DNA from: Streblospio benedicti
Taxonomy: Eukaryota; Annelida; Polychaeta; Spionida; Spionidae
Length of the DNA: 64,000 nucleotides
NCBI GenBank assembly: GCA_019095985.1
Contig: CM032669.1
Coordinates: 44,680,467 to 44,744,466, forward strand
Direction of reading: 5' to 3'
Below, in pieces: positions 52,455-63,531 of this stretch (positions within the stretch are counted from its first letter, which is position 1; each line of letters starts with the position of its first letter). The notes below the pieces were generated by a model. That model was not told the origin of the DNA. It worked only from the letters and a program-made list of their open reading frames with translations, and did not search any database. Made by a program: the position numbers and the translations under genes.

Positions 52455-54730
52455 CAATAGTCTTTTGTCCATTTCTGAAAATATAATTTTTCGTGGCGAA
52501 ATCTGGCATATTATGTTTCTAGGTCTCATTGTATAGGTTTTTACATAAGAAAAAAGATTAGCCTGGGTAACCCTCGGTAGATGTGTCCGAAAGAGGTCAA
52601 AATCGACATTTTCCAAAATGGCCGCCATTTCGATTTCAAAATCATTAAATCAGCCAGTGCTTACTAACCATAGTAGGTAGAACTATCATTTTGGTGTCTA
52701 GGATCGGGTTTTTGGGGTCAAGCAATCCATTTTTGATATCAAAATTAATGTGGAATGGATACCTCATTTATTATTCAAAATGGCCGCCATTTATGATGAA
52801 AACATACATATCTCGGTCAGTTTAGAATACAATCTAATTAATTACTCCATATAGATACTATTTGGCGGACAAAATAAGGAAACTATAGATGATAGAATGT
52901 ACAACGTTTTATTTTGGTGTTTAGTGTTAAGGTTTTTAATAATTCAACCTATGAAACTATTACAAATGCATGTACAAATGTGTAAATCAGTCACAATCAC
53001 AAAAGAATAAACTAATATTTCAACCTAATTGCAAACATTAATTCATCAGCATTAACAAAAATATTTTCATAGACAAAAATGGCTTCTCAAACCATTTAAA
53101 ACGATATCTAATTGCCAATGAAAAATGTTATTCAGTCAGTATCACTTTGTTGTTCTACATCTTCTGCATTGCAACAATCATCATTGCATCCACAGATGAC
53201 CATGCATGGGCGTCACTGTTTGCAGCAGCGACACTTCTTTGTGCTACATGGCAAGGTCGCTTTGCATCAACACTTAACAATGTCCAAGACCTGAGGTGGC
53301 GCATAGGGCTGGGACATCCATGAGATAGTAATATCGTTTCCATTCACAATCCATCCATTGCCATGTGGGGATGGAGCATTCATCTCCCTCATCAATGCCC
53401 TCTTCCACACAGCAGTTTGATAATTTGCCCGTTTGATATGAAGAACCACACTATCATGGCATGGTGGTAGCTTCGTCACATCTGTGGTCTGACGGTTCCA
53501 TTTTGCACAGCATACTTGATTGGTGTTGGTAAATTGTCCAAAATTGTAAAGCTGGCAAACTGATCTTTCTACGTCTTTCAATGTTTGATTATCTGGCTCA
53601 AATCTATCTCCCAACCTCTTCATTGCTGTGCAAAATTCCTCATTTTCCATCAGCTTCCACGCAGCTTTTTTGCCATGTCCAGCAAACTTACTTGTGGAAT
53701 CACATCCAGATAATGCATGCATACCTAGTAGCCCATCACAAACACTTTCACCCAATCTGTTAGTGATGCTTAAGACATCAATGTATGCCCAAACTTTGTT
53801 CTTTTGTGTTCTAAACAGCAGTGGCAGATAATGCCTAGAAGAAAATGCTGTAGCGAGCACAAGGACGTCCGTATCTGGGGATCGAAGCATGATAGGTGCA
53901 TGACTCTCTAGACTTGCATGCTTTGCATGGAGAAGCCTTGTATCCGCCTCTTCATGGAAGAGGGCATTGATGAGGGAGATGAATTAGATATGGTTTTAAG
54001 TGGTTTGAGAAGTCATTTTTGTCTATGAAAATATTTGTGTTAATGCTGATGAATTAATGTTTGCAATTATGTTGAAATATTAGTTTATTCTTTTGTGATT
54101 TTGACTGATTTACACATTTGTACATGCATTTGTAATAGTTTCAAAGGTTGAATTATTAAAAACCTTAACACTAAACACCAAAATAAAACGTTAGACATTC
54201 TATCATCTATAGTTTCCTTATTTTGTCCGCCAAATAGTATCTAAATGGAGTAATTAATTAGGTTGTATTCATTTTACAATAGTTTTGATGCTATCAATGG
54301 ATTGCTTAACGCTCAAAACCATATTGTAGACACCAAAATGATAGTGCTATGAACTAAACTGACCGAGATATGTATGTTTTCATCGGAAATGGCGGCCATT
54401 TTGAATAATAAATGAGGTATCCATTCCACATTAATTTTGTTATCAAAAATGGATTGCTTGACCCGAAAGACCCTATCCTAGACACCAAAATGATAGTTCT
54501 ACCTACTATAGTTAGTAAGCGCTGGCTGATTTAATGATTTTGAAATCGAAATGGTGGCCATTTTGGAAAATGTCGGTTTTGACCTCTTTCGGACACTTCT
54601 ACCGAGGGTTACCCAGGCTAAATTTTTTTTCTTATGTAAAAACCTACAAAATGAGACCAAGAAACATAATATGCCAGATTTCGCCACGAACTTTTTTAAA
54701 GCCTCCTATGGAAAATGGACAAAAAAGTAC
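52455..54730 (-). mobile_element. Palindromic DNA transposon nested in the larger element
   Basis: The inverted arms run from about 52455 to 53112 and from 53983 to 54730, with CGTGGCGAAATCTGGCAT near both ends and TTTGGTGTCTA, ATGGCCGCCATTT and GATACCTCATTTATTATTC inside. Next to the arms, GGAAGAGGGCATTGATGAGG coding sequence (53378-53410) is also inverted at 53946-53980, so the palindrome includes part of the gene's own 3' end. The right arm lacks the 265 bp between. Confidence 0.8.
53267..53965 (-). CDS. Transposon protein with HEEADTR, SPDTDVLVL and HALSGCDSTS motifs (partial)
   Basis: The frame opens upstream of the 207-aa ATG ORF. Reading minus from about 53960, FHEEADTRLLHAKHASLES is followed by RSPDTDVLVLATAF, then GMHALSGCDSTSKFAGHG and KKAAWKLM, and a C-terminus ending VLDIVKC at 53267. 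The motif order is shared with the gene in 7917-12581. Uncharacterised animal proteins with these motifs are known to be repetitive. Two acidic motifs (DTD and GCD) could be metal ligands of a PIN/FEN-like nuclease; that is a hypothesis. The N-terminal half is absent, replaced by the inverted arm, so this copy is unlikely to work alone. Confidence 0.65.
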   Translation of the reverse strand, partial: ALFHEEADTRLLHAKHASLESHAPIMLRSPDTDVLVLATAFSSRHYLPLLFRTQKNKVWAYIDVLSITNRLGESVCDGLLGMHALSGCDSTSKFAGHGKKAAWKLMENEEFCTAMKRLGDRFEPDNQTLKDVERSVCQLYNFGQFTNTNQVCCAKWNRQTTDVTKLPPCHDSVVLHIKRANYQTAVWKRALMREMNAPSPHGNGWIVNGNDITISWMSQPYAPPQVLDIVKC

Positions 54731-54916
54731 AAGATGAAGTTGCCCTTTCTCTTATGTTCAGTACTTCAACAACGATCTCATCTTTGAATTGTATCTTTAA
54801 TTTTCTTACAAGATTTTGACTGAAATAATCCTGAATAGTCTCAGCTTCTCCACTCAAACTTCAGTATTCTTCTTTGTACATGCTAAGTAAATTACTAACC
54901 AAAATTGACTGTTTCC

Positions 54917-55204
54917 TCATTCCTCATAAGGACTTCTTTTTTTAATATAATCAATTACAAATTCAAATGCCCTGGTAAGAAAGAATAGTGGAGACGATTT
55001 CTCATTTGGTTGGTTTGAATCTTCAGTTTCCTTTAGACACTGCATACGGCAAGACTTGTGATATTCTGCTTCTTTTGCCATTAAATCTTCTCTTGGTTGA
55101 ATTAGACTGTGTATGCGTTCATTATTTGATAGTTTTCCTCTTTGAACAAGTGTTTCACAACCAGAAACTGTCACTGTCTTCACTCTTGGTTCTTCTTTTT
55201 TCAT
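54917..55204 (-). pseudogene. N-terminal segment of the outer element's gene
   Basis: Encodes VKTVTVSGCETLVQRGK, LMAKEAEYHKSCRMQCL and RAFEFVIDYI. The E-x-x-YHKSC motif is typical of the N-terminal part of the same protein family. It is separated from the central segment (52147-52440) by the nested element and is broken. Confidence 0.5.
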
Positions 55205-57390
55205 TTTTCTTCATACGACTGTTGACACAGAAAATGCATGTTCCTCTCAGCAGACCTTGGTGATCACATGGTGGAACAAGGCTAGATCGTCTTGCTTCAA
55301 TTGAAACTTTTTTGCAGGGGGTTCTTCTTCTATTGGTGTAAGGAGTTGTTTTGGCCTCTTCACTGGTGTGTAATTCTTATGGCAAGAATTATTGGGTGGT
55401 GAGACAGGGAAGTAGATTGAGCATTACTGCATGTCAATATTTGTTGAGTTACCTCAGAATATCGATCATTATCTAATTTACTTCGTAATTCTACAACTTT
55501 TTCACAGATACCAAAGTAGCTACTGTTAATGATATGAGCTCGCACTCATCTTCAGTGGATATTCTGCAGATATAGCAGCAACGTGCTTGATTCTGTCAAT
55601 CAAAACGTAGTTGTTATGCGCAGAAACACGAATGAATATACGCGATTGAATATATACATGATGAGCATGGTGAATCAGTAAGCATTTGCTTCAGTTGTTT
55701 AATGATATATACTGCAACTTTTTGTTTTGATAAGTTTGTTATGATTATTGCTTACCTCTGTTACTGAATCAAAACATGCATTTATAATCCCTCCTTCTTC
55801 ATATGAAGTTGACATTGTATTAATGCTTCTATTGGTCTATCCTTATTTGGTAAATATTCTAAATTTCTGTGCCAAGCTGTGTCTGTGGATGTTTCTCCTT
55901 ATTAGTTGAAAGAATTCATGTATTAGAAATATTTAGGCATTTCACACTGAACATGTGATACACCTCCACAAACCAAAACATTCCCGATAGCTAGAACACC
56001 CACACATGCATGCCATGGGTCAGTAGGTGACAAGCTCTGCTATGGTTAATGGATTTATGGATCCTGTGTACAGGCAGATGCAATTCATATACATAGATTC
56101 ACATTTCTTTTATTTGTTATTGCCAAAGATATTGGGAGGGGGGGGGGGCAGTTACAAGTGGAAATGGTTTTAGGGCTTTTTGGCAGACACATCCGACCAA
56201 TCAAATAGTCTGGCAATAATGTCATTTCAACATACATGTAACTAAAACGATGTCAAACATTTTGCAATTGATTTGAACTAGTTAGGGACGCTGCAATATT
56301 TACCAGGCAGGGGGACCGGTGCATTTGGTAGGGGGACAGGTACTTTTTTCAAGATGCAAAGTAGGGGGACCGGATGATTTTTAATTCTCGTTGGGCATGG
56401 GACATGTACTTTTTTTCAGCTGCTGAAATCCCACCTCGACATGAGCGAATCGGTACAAATTAATCACGCGAATATTTATGGGAGGGGACGCGGACTTTTT
56501 TTATGAATGGAGGTCATGGGACATCAGTTTTCTTGTTCATCACATCAGCATGGGACAAGATATCAGTCTATGGAGGCTTCTGGCAGGCACAACCCACCAC
56601 TAGAATATTCTGGCAATGACATTTTAACATAATTAGAACAATGTCAAACATTTTGCAATTGATTTGAAGTAGTTACCTCATATATCCATCTAGATGGACA
56701 TCGGGGGTGGGGGTATTTGGGGGCTTTGGCAAGGTACAACCCACCACTGAAATATTCTGGCAGTGGTGTTTTACGATGGCCAGACATGTTCTGAACATTT
56801 TACAATTGGTTTGAACTGGTTACCTCATATGTCCATCTAGATGGACATCGGGGGTCTTTGGGGGCTTCTGGCAGGCACAACCCACCACTGAAATATTCTG
56901 GCAGTGGTGTTTTACGATGGCCAGACATGTTCTGAACATTTTACAATTGGTTTGAACTGGTTACCTCATATGTCCATCTAGATGGATTTTGGGGTCATCG
57001 TTGAATGAGTCGGGCGGTCACTTTCCACCACTCAAACATTCTGGCAATGATGATTTTTGGTTACTGGGATTGAGCCGAACATTTATCATTTATCAGGTGA
57101 TTTTGTGTGGTAGCTTTAAATGTCCATCTAGACTGATTTTTGACTAATTCCAGATGCCCCCCCGGCCACACCCGCCACTCCCACCTCTCCCACCTTGCCA
57201 GACTCACATTTCCTTGCAATGTGTTGAACCTAGATAATGACCATATACTAGAAAATTGGTTACTTTTCCAGCCCGCCTGAGTGGTCTGGGCTCCCGGTCT
57301 AATCAGTATTTGTCGATAAATGTAATTCAAGAGTTACGTTAACGTACGGCAAGGTGACGTAAAAAAGGTTAAAGGTTACAGTTCCTAAAA

Positions 57391-57732
57391 ATGGGGGGCT
57401 CAGAAAGTGATGGCACCTGTTTAATCCCAAGTGAAAGAATGAAAATTATCATGAAGAGTGTACCAGGTGTTTCAGATATTAGCCAAGATGCCCTTTTCAT
57501 GATGACCAAGTCTACGGAGCTTTTCGTACAAGAATTAAGCAAACGAAGCCTGCAGCAAAGTACTGATAAGAAAAACATCTCATACAATGCACTTGCAGAA
57601 GTTGTGGATGACGAAGAGGCTTTTCAATTTTTACATACTTCAGTTCCAAAGAAGATCAAAGTCAAAGATTATTATGCCCTGATGGAAAAGAATAAGAAGG
57701 GCAAGCTTTCTGAAGAAGAGGATTCCCAATAG
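57391..57732 (+). CDS. CHRAC1: Chromatin accessibility complex protein 1-like histone-fold protein
   Basis: A single uninterrupted 113-aa frame. IPSERMKIIMKSVPGVSDIS and ALFMMTKSTELFVQELSKRS match the alpha-1 and alpha-2 helices of CHRAC1 (human: LSRIRVIMKSSPEVSSI.., TAKATELFVQ). ISYNALAEVVDDEEAFQFL matches alpha-3, and PKKIKVKDYYALM the C-helix. The tail is acidic. The family is NF-YC/H2A-like and pairs with POLE3 (CHRAC17) in the ACF/CHRAC remodeller. AATAAA lies at 57908-57913. The coding region has no intron here, unlike the human gene. Its start lies about 120 bp from the edge of the large transposon. Confidence 0.9.
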   Translation: MGGSESDGTCLIPSERMKIIMKSVPGVSDISQDALFMMTKSTELFVQELSKRSLQQSTDKKNISYNALAEVVDDEEAFQFLHTSVPKKIKVKDYYALMEKNKKGKLSEEEDSQ

Positions 57733-57907
57733 ATCGTGTGTGGGCACTGTATATGCAATAATAGATCTTGTGCGTGTACTGTACATTGCCATTGGAGCAT
57801 GTGGAAACGTGGATTGAGTTGGAAAAAAAACTGGTTGCATTTACTTTTGAGATATAGATCTTGTCAAAGATATCTATTCTTCATGTATCATCTTTGTATC
57901 GAAAGTT

Positions 57908-57913
57908 AATAAA
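57908..57913 (+). other. CHRAC1: CHRAC1 polyadenylation signal AATAAA
   Basis: AATAAA 176 bases after the stop codon. Confidence 0.6.
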
Positions 57914-59349
57914 TATGACCAAACTCATGAAAAACCTTTTATTCTTTTTCTTTGTTAAGTGGCAAAACTCATAGTATAGCACCATACGGCAGTTGTACGA
58001 AAAATTCGTGCCGATGGCTTCAATGCATTTTAGATGGGATAAACTAAACCCACGGTGAAATATTCTATCGTGCGGCGCCGTACGGTACGTTGCACACGGT
58101 TGCCGCACGGCATTATAGTTCGCGAGTTAGTTTATTATCATTAATATGTTAAACACACGTACAGTATTGAGCACTGAAAATAAAGATCCTACATCTGCCG
58201 GTCTCAATACTCATGGGTAACTACTGACTATGTACGAGGTGAATACGAGGTGAATTAAAAATAAATCATATCACAACGCTCTCATGTTTAGTTATCTCTG
58301 ATCACATCAAGATATTGCCATTAGATATACCAGTATAAAACTAGATCAAAGGTAACCATTTTTATTGTCCATGAGTCGACGTTTTTCAAGCGATGCTGTG
58401 CTCTCTGATCACGTTTTGATCTAGTTTATTTTGTTGATGACTTATCAATATTTTTGTATAGGCCCCCATTTCACATGGCCGATCCTAGCTCCAGATCTTC
58501 CAAAAGACCCCCGAATTGTCATTTCGGGCTGGATTGCATGAGCGTGATCTGGCCTCAAACGTGGAGTGATTTGGTTGGTTCGGCAGGGAATGGGCCGTTT
58601 CTAGGGAGTTCTGGACCGACTTTTCTTTTTTCGGCTTGTGTGCTCCAAACCACACGATTGCCATGCTTTTCGGGGCTGTCTGGGGGGCTTTCTTTGCCAT
58701 TTGCAACATCCTTAGATCTTTTTGCTGAACTGTGGCCACGTCTGCTGCATTGGGAAGATGCATGGTGACAGATGAAACCTTAAGTGCCGTCACTGCCGCT
58801 ACAATGTGAACCAACGTGAGCATGAAACGGCATCATCTTTTTCAGCATCACGATGCATCAATATTAGTGGTGTCTACCTGGAGGAAATGATACACTTCTG
58901 CCAGGTTCTGGCCCAAAGAGTGTTTTCACTTCTCTGGAGAAGTGATTTGGACGTTTTTCGGCCTGTGGGCTCCCGTTATGGGTTATTGACTTGTTGATCT
59001 GTATCATCTTTTCCGTTTTCTGGCTCGTCTGGAGGACTAACTTGTTAATCGTTAGGTCTCTCTGCAAACATTCGGCTTACTGACAATTTCCACAAAGATG
59101 TTCCCGTTGTATGGAGTGTGAGTTCCAAATAGTCTAATCAGCTTGCCTTTTCATCCTGTCCATCTGAAAAGTACATATCGTAATTGCAGACGATCCCGTA
59201 ATTTTTAGCTACAAAATATGCATTGAGGCAATATAGAAAGGCTGAAAATGTGTGTGTGTGGGAGGGGGGGGGGGGGGGTATGAGGGACTTGGAGACTGCC
59301 AATCAAGCTTCAGCGCCAGATGCTTGTAGCATACCTCAACTCTGAAGGT

Positions 59350-59655
59350 GGTTCGGTACCATGGCAGGATCAAATGATACACCTGTATAAGATATTGCTA
59401 TATAATTGTGATTAAAGGAAATAGTGCATTTGTTCACATATTTATCAACCATGGTTAATAAATATGTGAACAAATGCACTATTTCCATAATTTTATTTAG
59501 TACATGTACAGCCAACACACCACACAATTGTACATCATCAAAACATGCCATGTACCTCACAATTTGCTCTAACAAACTCATAACATGGTCTTTTTTACAG
59601 TCCACAATTACATAACAATATCTTATATCATTTGATCCTGCCGTGGTACCGAACC
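59350..59655. mobile_element. Palindromic MITE nested in 58462-59965
   Basis: GGTTCGGTACCATGGCAGGA and TCAAATGATA are inverted at the right end TATCATTTGATCCTGCC and GGTACCGAACC. It holds another palindrome at 59417-59486. Confidence 0.8.
59417..59486. repeat. 70-bp near-perfect palindrome
   Basis: GGAAATAGTGCATTTGTTCA and its exact inverse TGAACAAATGCACTATTTCC, with CATATTTAT / AATAAATATG inside and CAACCATGGTT at the centre. Confidence 0.9.
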
Positions 59656-60234
59656 TATTTAAAGTGAACATCCGGTCATTTAGGAGTGTGTCTATGTAAG
59701 AAAAGTAAATATTGAAAAATGAAAACGTTATTTTCGGTAATCATCATCAATCATCGCCAGTTTCGTATGTCTCGGTCATATCCCGTTGCTTACAACGTCT
59801 CTAAAACGTCTCTGACTGCTTGTACGGCTCGGTGACTCTGGCATGCTTCGTCTTCAGACTGTTACGTAATAAGAATTGATCCATTTCAGCCGATCCACCC
59901 CGAAATGACAAATCGGGCGTGTTTTGGAGGATCTGGAGCTAGGATCGGCCATGTGAAATGGGGGGTATAGTCAAGAAATTTCAGAAAATCTCTGTTTTTC
60001 AAACGTAAAATGCATGAAAATAAGAATAATAACATTTTATTTCAGCATCAATCACACCTCGGAGGGGTGTTTTACTATATGTCGGGTACGGGTACAGGCT
60101 AACGTCAGCCTCCTTTTCTATTACGGGCCACGTGCTTCGTTTATATTCATTAAACAATGAAAATAGGCGTATTTTGGCATCGAGCCAACTTGGGGTAGTA
60201 CGGTGTGTCATTTCACCTTTTTAGACAGATCTGG

Positions 60235-60480
60235 TATAGTGATGGGTCTAAATTTTGTGATTCTACAGTATAGCTATGGGTCTAAATTTTGTGATTGTTA
60301 GTATAGTTATGGGTCTAAATTTTGTGATATTTGTTTGGTATAGCTATGGGTTTAAAATTAAATGTACAGGTATTGTTATAGCGTTAGTTTCATTTTGTTT
60401 GATACTGATATATTTTTTTGAATATTTCGTTGTTTTGTTGGTATGGACATGGGTCACTTTTTCATCGTCAAGGTATAGAC
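60235..60480 (+). repeat. Short tandem repeat of ~40-bp units
   Basis: ATGGGTCTAAATTTTGTGAT occurs three times (60242, 60277, 60309), then ATGGGTTTAAAATTAAATG, each preceded by GTATAG. GGTATGGACATGGGTCACTTT and a variant follow. Confidence 0.8.
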
Positions 60481-60519
60481 ATGTGTCACTTTTTTATGCC
60501 AAATTAGTATATTGATGGG

Positions 60520-63185
60520 TACAGTTTCGACGTTCGAAATGGCACACATGTACCCATTTTTGAGGATAGATCCCCCTGCCCCCTCCTAAGAATTGCACGT
60601 GAAATGTAAAATATGCCATAAAATAGACAAATACATGTATGTACAATATATATGTGTGCCTAAAAATGTGTAATGTCACAAAAGTAACAGCAGATGCTTA
60701 TAAAAAATTTGAGGCACACTTTTTTAGATAATTTTATGAATTCTATCATTGGAGAATGTTGTCAATGATTGCGATTTTTTTTTCTCTCAATTACAGGGTA
60801 TGCATAGAAAATTAGTAAAATTTGCAATAATTCCATCATAATTTTTTATTGCATTGACCTGTATATTCCAAACCACATTACATTCTTAGATAAGATTAAT
60901 ACCTACACAACAAGGTGTAATTCATAAAAATTGAAGCAATATCAAGAAAGAATTTTTTTTAGAAAAAGACTAAATTGACCCTTAAAGGGCATCAGCATCC
61001 TTGGTAATAGTGATATTGGCACGTACATGTAGGTTAAAAAATAAATATTGAAAAGGGTCCATAGTATATATGCTTGTTATAAATCTAACGCTAGTGTACA
61101 CATAGGTTAGGATAAAGTTCAGTGTCATGCAAATCATTACAGAATTTTCAATAATTTACTCCAACACAATATGGGTCTTTAAACTTAGATTAACCAGGTT
61201 GGGTATGAAAGTTCTCATATTTTATTCATTAACTACTACTACTACTACTACTACTACTACAGGGTGCAAATATTTCTTCAAAGATATAACACTGGAGCTA
61301 AGAATATGTAAAATGTGAAAGATTATTTTTCCAATTTCCCTAGAAATTTTGGAAAATTTGACTGGGCCATGTTCATCACACTAACTTGACTATTTAAACT
61401 TTTATTACAAAAATAAATATAAAATACAACCCTACATGTATACAAAAATGTACATCTTCATTATCATAGCATTACCTAGAATATACTTTACAATATAAGT
61501 GTATTGCTTATTATCACAAATCCAATGATGGTCTTATGTTGCAACACACAAGAGGACATACTAAGTATTCAATCAAGTCTATTCAATACATATGAGTATA
61601 TGAATATTGAATTTGATCTTTGACTTCAGTGGATTGTTGATTATTTACGGTAATAATTACAGTAGAAACTCAACATCCAATCTGTAGGAATAACAGTAAA
61701 ATGCTCAAGTCCACTAATATAATATTTAAGAGAACCAACCAAATTCATAATGTGGTTGAAAGCAAATAAAACTTACTTTGAGCCAACAGAAAATTTTAGA
61801 GCAAAGTCGAGATGAATAGGTTCTACTGTATCTTAAACTCAAAGTCCACAATTACAAGTATTCAACTGTTAAAGATAACGATATTTTTAACTAAATTCAC
61901 ATGAACTTCATAATCATTGTTAAAAACAAAAGGGTATTTGCAATTGCATGACGCTACCATTTAAACAGATAATTTTGTTATGAAAATTATTGAAAAGATG
62001 TTAAACAATTATAACAGATTAATGGTACCAAATAAATACACCATACGCAATGTATGTATTATACATGTAGTTACAACATGACTTGATACATGTAGGTTTT
62101 ACAACATTATGAACAAAAAGTAAAATTAAGATTTTTTTATGAGGAGCTTGAAATCTAAATACGATTAAAAAGTTTTGTATGTTTAATTTTGCATTTGACA
62201 CGTAGCAGTGAATACACAGATACTATGAACTACATACAAAAATAACTGTATCGTTGAAATATCCATAGGAGCTTGGCTATTATACGATAGAGAAGATTGC
62301 TCTAATTTCATACTGAAAACATCATTGTATAAGATTTTAGTATAATATTTGAATAGTTACTATTTTATTTCATCAGACTTCCCAGGGAATATGGAAAATA
62401 ATATTCATGTGATTTTACCCAATACAATAGTAGGATCATCATACTTAAAGTTTATAACTTATGCACACATCATGACGATCTTCGTCTTCACACAAACAAT
62501 TTATTGCAAAATATAGACACTAATCAACAAATATTAACTAAATTGTGCAAATAATGCTTCCAAGATACTCTTATAACTTACTGCATTCTAAAGATAAACA
62601 CAAGAAAAAACTCAGAGGACACTGTATATTTGGACTGTACATATCCTAATAGATTTCTAGTAGATATATAAAATAATATATATCTTAATGCATTTTTAGC
62701 AATATCTGTTGCATATTTTTTAAATAAATAAATTGTATAAACATTTATCTTTAACTTATATCTATAAAAAAGTTTCAGTGTTTGACATACACATGTTGCT
62801 TTTTCGCTAGATACTTCCATGCTAGATAGTATTATCAAGTGCAGACATTGTTATTGCTGTCAAATACAAAGATTGTTCAGTTTTTTCATGTTTCTTTAAT
62901 AAAGCAAAGAAAGGAAATCTAATGTTTCTAACAAAACAGTTCATGCAGACATTCTTAAGTGTGTGCAAATTTACTGAATTACCAGGTATATTCCAAAATA
63001 CAATGCACATAAAATTCAGTGCACACCAGCCTTAAAAATGATAGTAATACTTTTCAGTGTAGACTAGTTCAACGGTCCACCGCTTGCGAGTCCATATCAC
63101 TGCACCACTTCAGACTTACTCCTCGCGCAAGCCAGCAAAATAACCATAAGTCATCACCCACCTACCACCCACCATCACCCCCGCG
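60520..63185 (-). other. AT-rich region, probable 3' UTR and downstream of the minus-strand gene
   Basis: No exon on either strand. Several TTTATT (AATAAA on the minus strand) occur, for example at 61401, but no single polyadenylation site can be selected. Confidence 0.35.
61231..61260 (+). repeat. (CTA)n microsatellite
   Basis: Ten uninterrupted ACT/CTA triplets. Confidence 0.95.
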
Positions 63186-63531
63186 TTAAATAAGCAGGCT
63201 ATGCGGTCTCTCTGTGCTGTGATCGCGTATAGACTTAGTCCGTCGGTGGCTGAAGCTGATATTGTCATAGTGCGAGCCAGAGTCGCTGGGCGGGCACACA
63301 GACACCTGGTCCGGGCCGGCGCCACCGAGCGGCCCCCCGGCGCCCGCCACGTCGAGCTTGGCCGCGATCTGCTGCAGCAGCGCTTCCTGCTGGGCGAGCA
63401 GTGCTGCCATGCCGCGCTGCCGCACCGCCTGCTGCCGCACCTCCTCGGCCATGCGCTCCATCGTGCTCTGACCTCTGTCCTTGACCTCAGCCTGGATGAA
63501 CTGCACATTGCGCGTGCTGCCGAACAGGTAC
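63186..63531 (-). CDS. Terminal coding exon of an unrecognised gene, coiled-coil
   Basis: On the minus strand, acceptor TTTACTTTCAG (ending 63532) opens a 114-aa frame to TAA at 63186. It begins YLFGSTRNVQFIQAEVKD. A long Gln/Glu-rich helix with MERMAEEVRQQAVRQ and QQEALLQQIAAKLD follows, then a Gly-rich spacer and a C-terminus with SDSGSHYDNISFSHRR ending in HSLLI. The exon is far more GC-rich than its surroundings and has a clean splice acceptor, so it is a real exon. The family was not recognised. The Arg-rich frame on the same strand and the long plus-strand ORF are shadows. Confidence 0.75.

Larger units (their letters stand above)
50590..57270 (-). mobile_element. Large DNA transposon with ~145-bp palindromic repeat arms
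   Basis: The outer parts CTGGAAAAG..GGTCATTATCTAGATTCAACACA (about 50593-50640) and the inverted TGTGTTGAACCTAGATAATGACC (about 57222) define the ends. Left arm (50640-51245) and right arm (56150-57140) are built of diverged ~145-bp units, each with the palindrome TCCATCTAGATGGA plus TGGGTTGTGCCTGCCA and TTTGAAC motifs. The minus-strand gene between them includes an N-terminal segment with AEYHKSCRMQCL (54917-55204) and a central segment with SDAIYNFSK (52147-52440). A second palindromic element (52455-54730) splits the gene. Exact ends and target duplication are not resolved. Confidence 0.75.
58462..59965. mobile_element. DNA transposon with ~75-bp inverted ends and 5-bp TSD
   Basis: CCCCATTTCACATGGCCGAT and AGCTCCAGATC at the left are inverted at 59895-59965, continuing into CGAAATGACAA / TTGTCATTTCG. 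TATAG flanks both sides (58457-58461, 59966-59970). No transposase frame. It contains a further palindromic MITE. Confidence 0.8.

Noticed and set aside
63116-63508. 130-aa Arg-rich minus-strand ORF
   Set aside because: Out of frame with the splice acceptor and compositionally biased; the alternate frame has the coherent coiled-coil protein.
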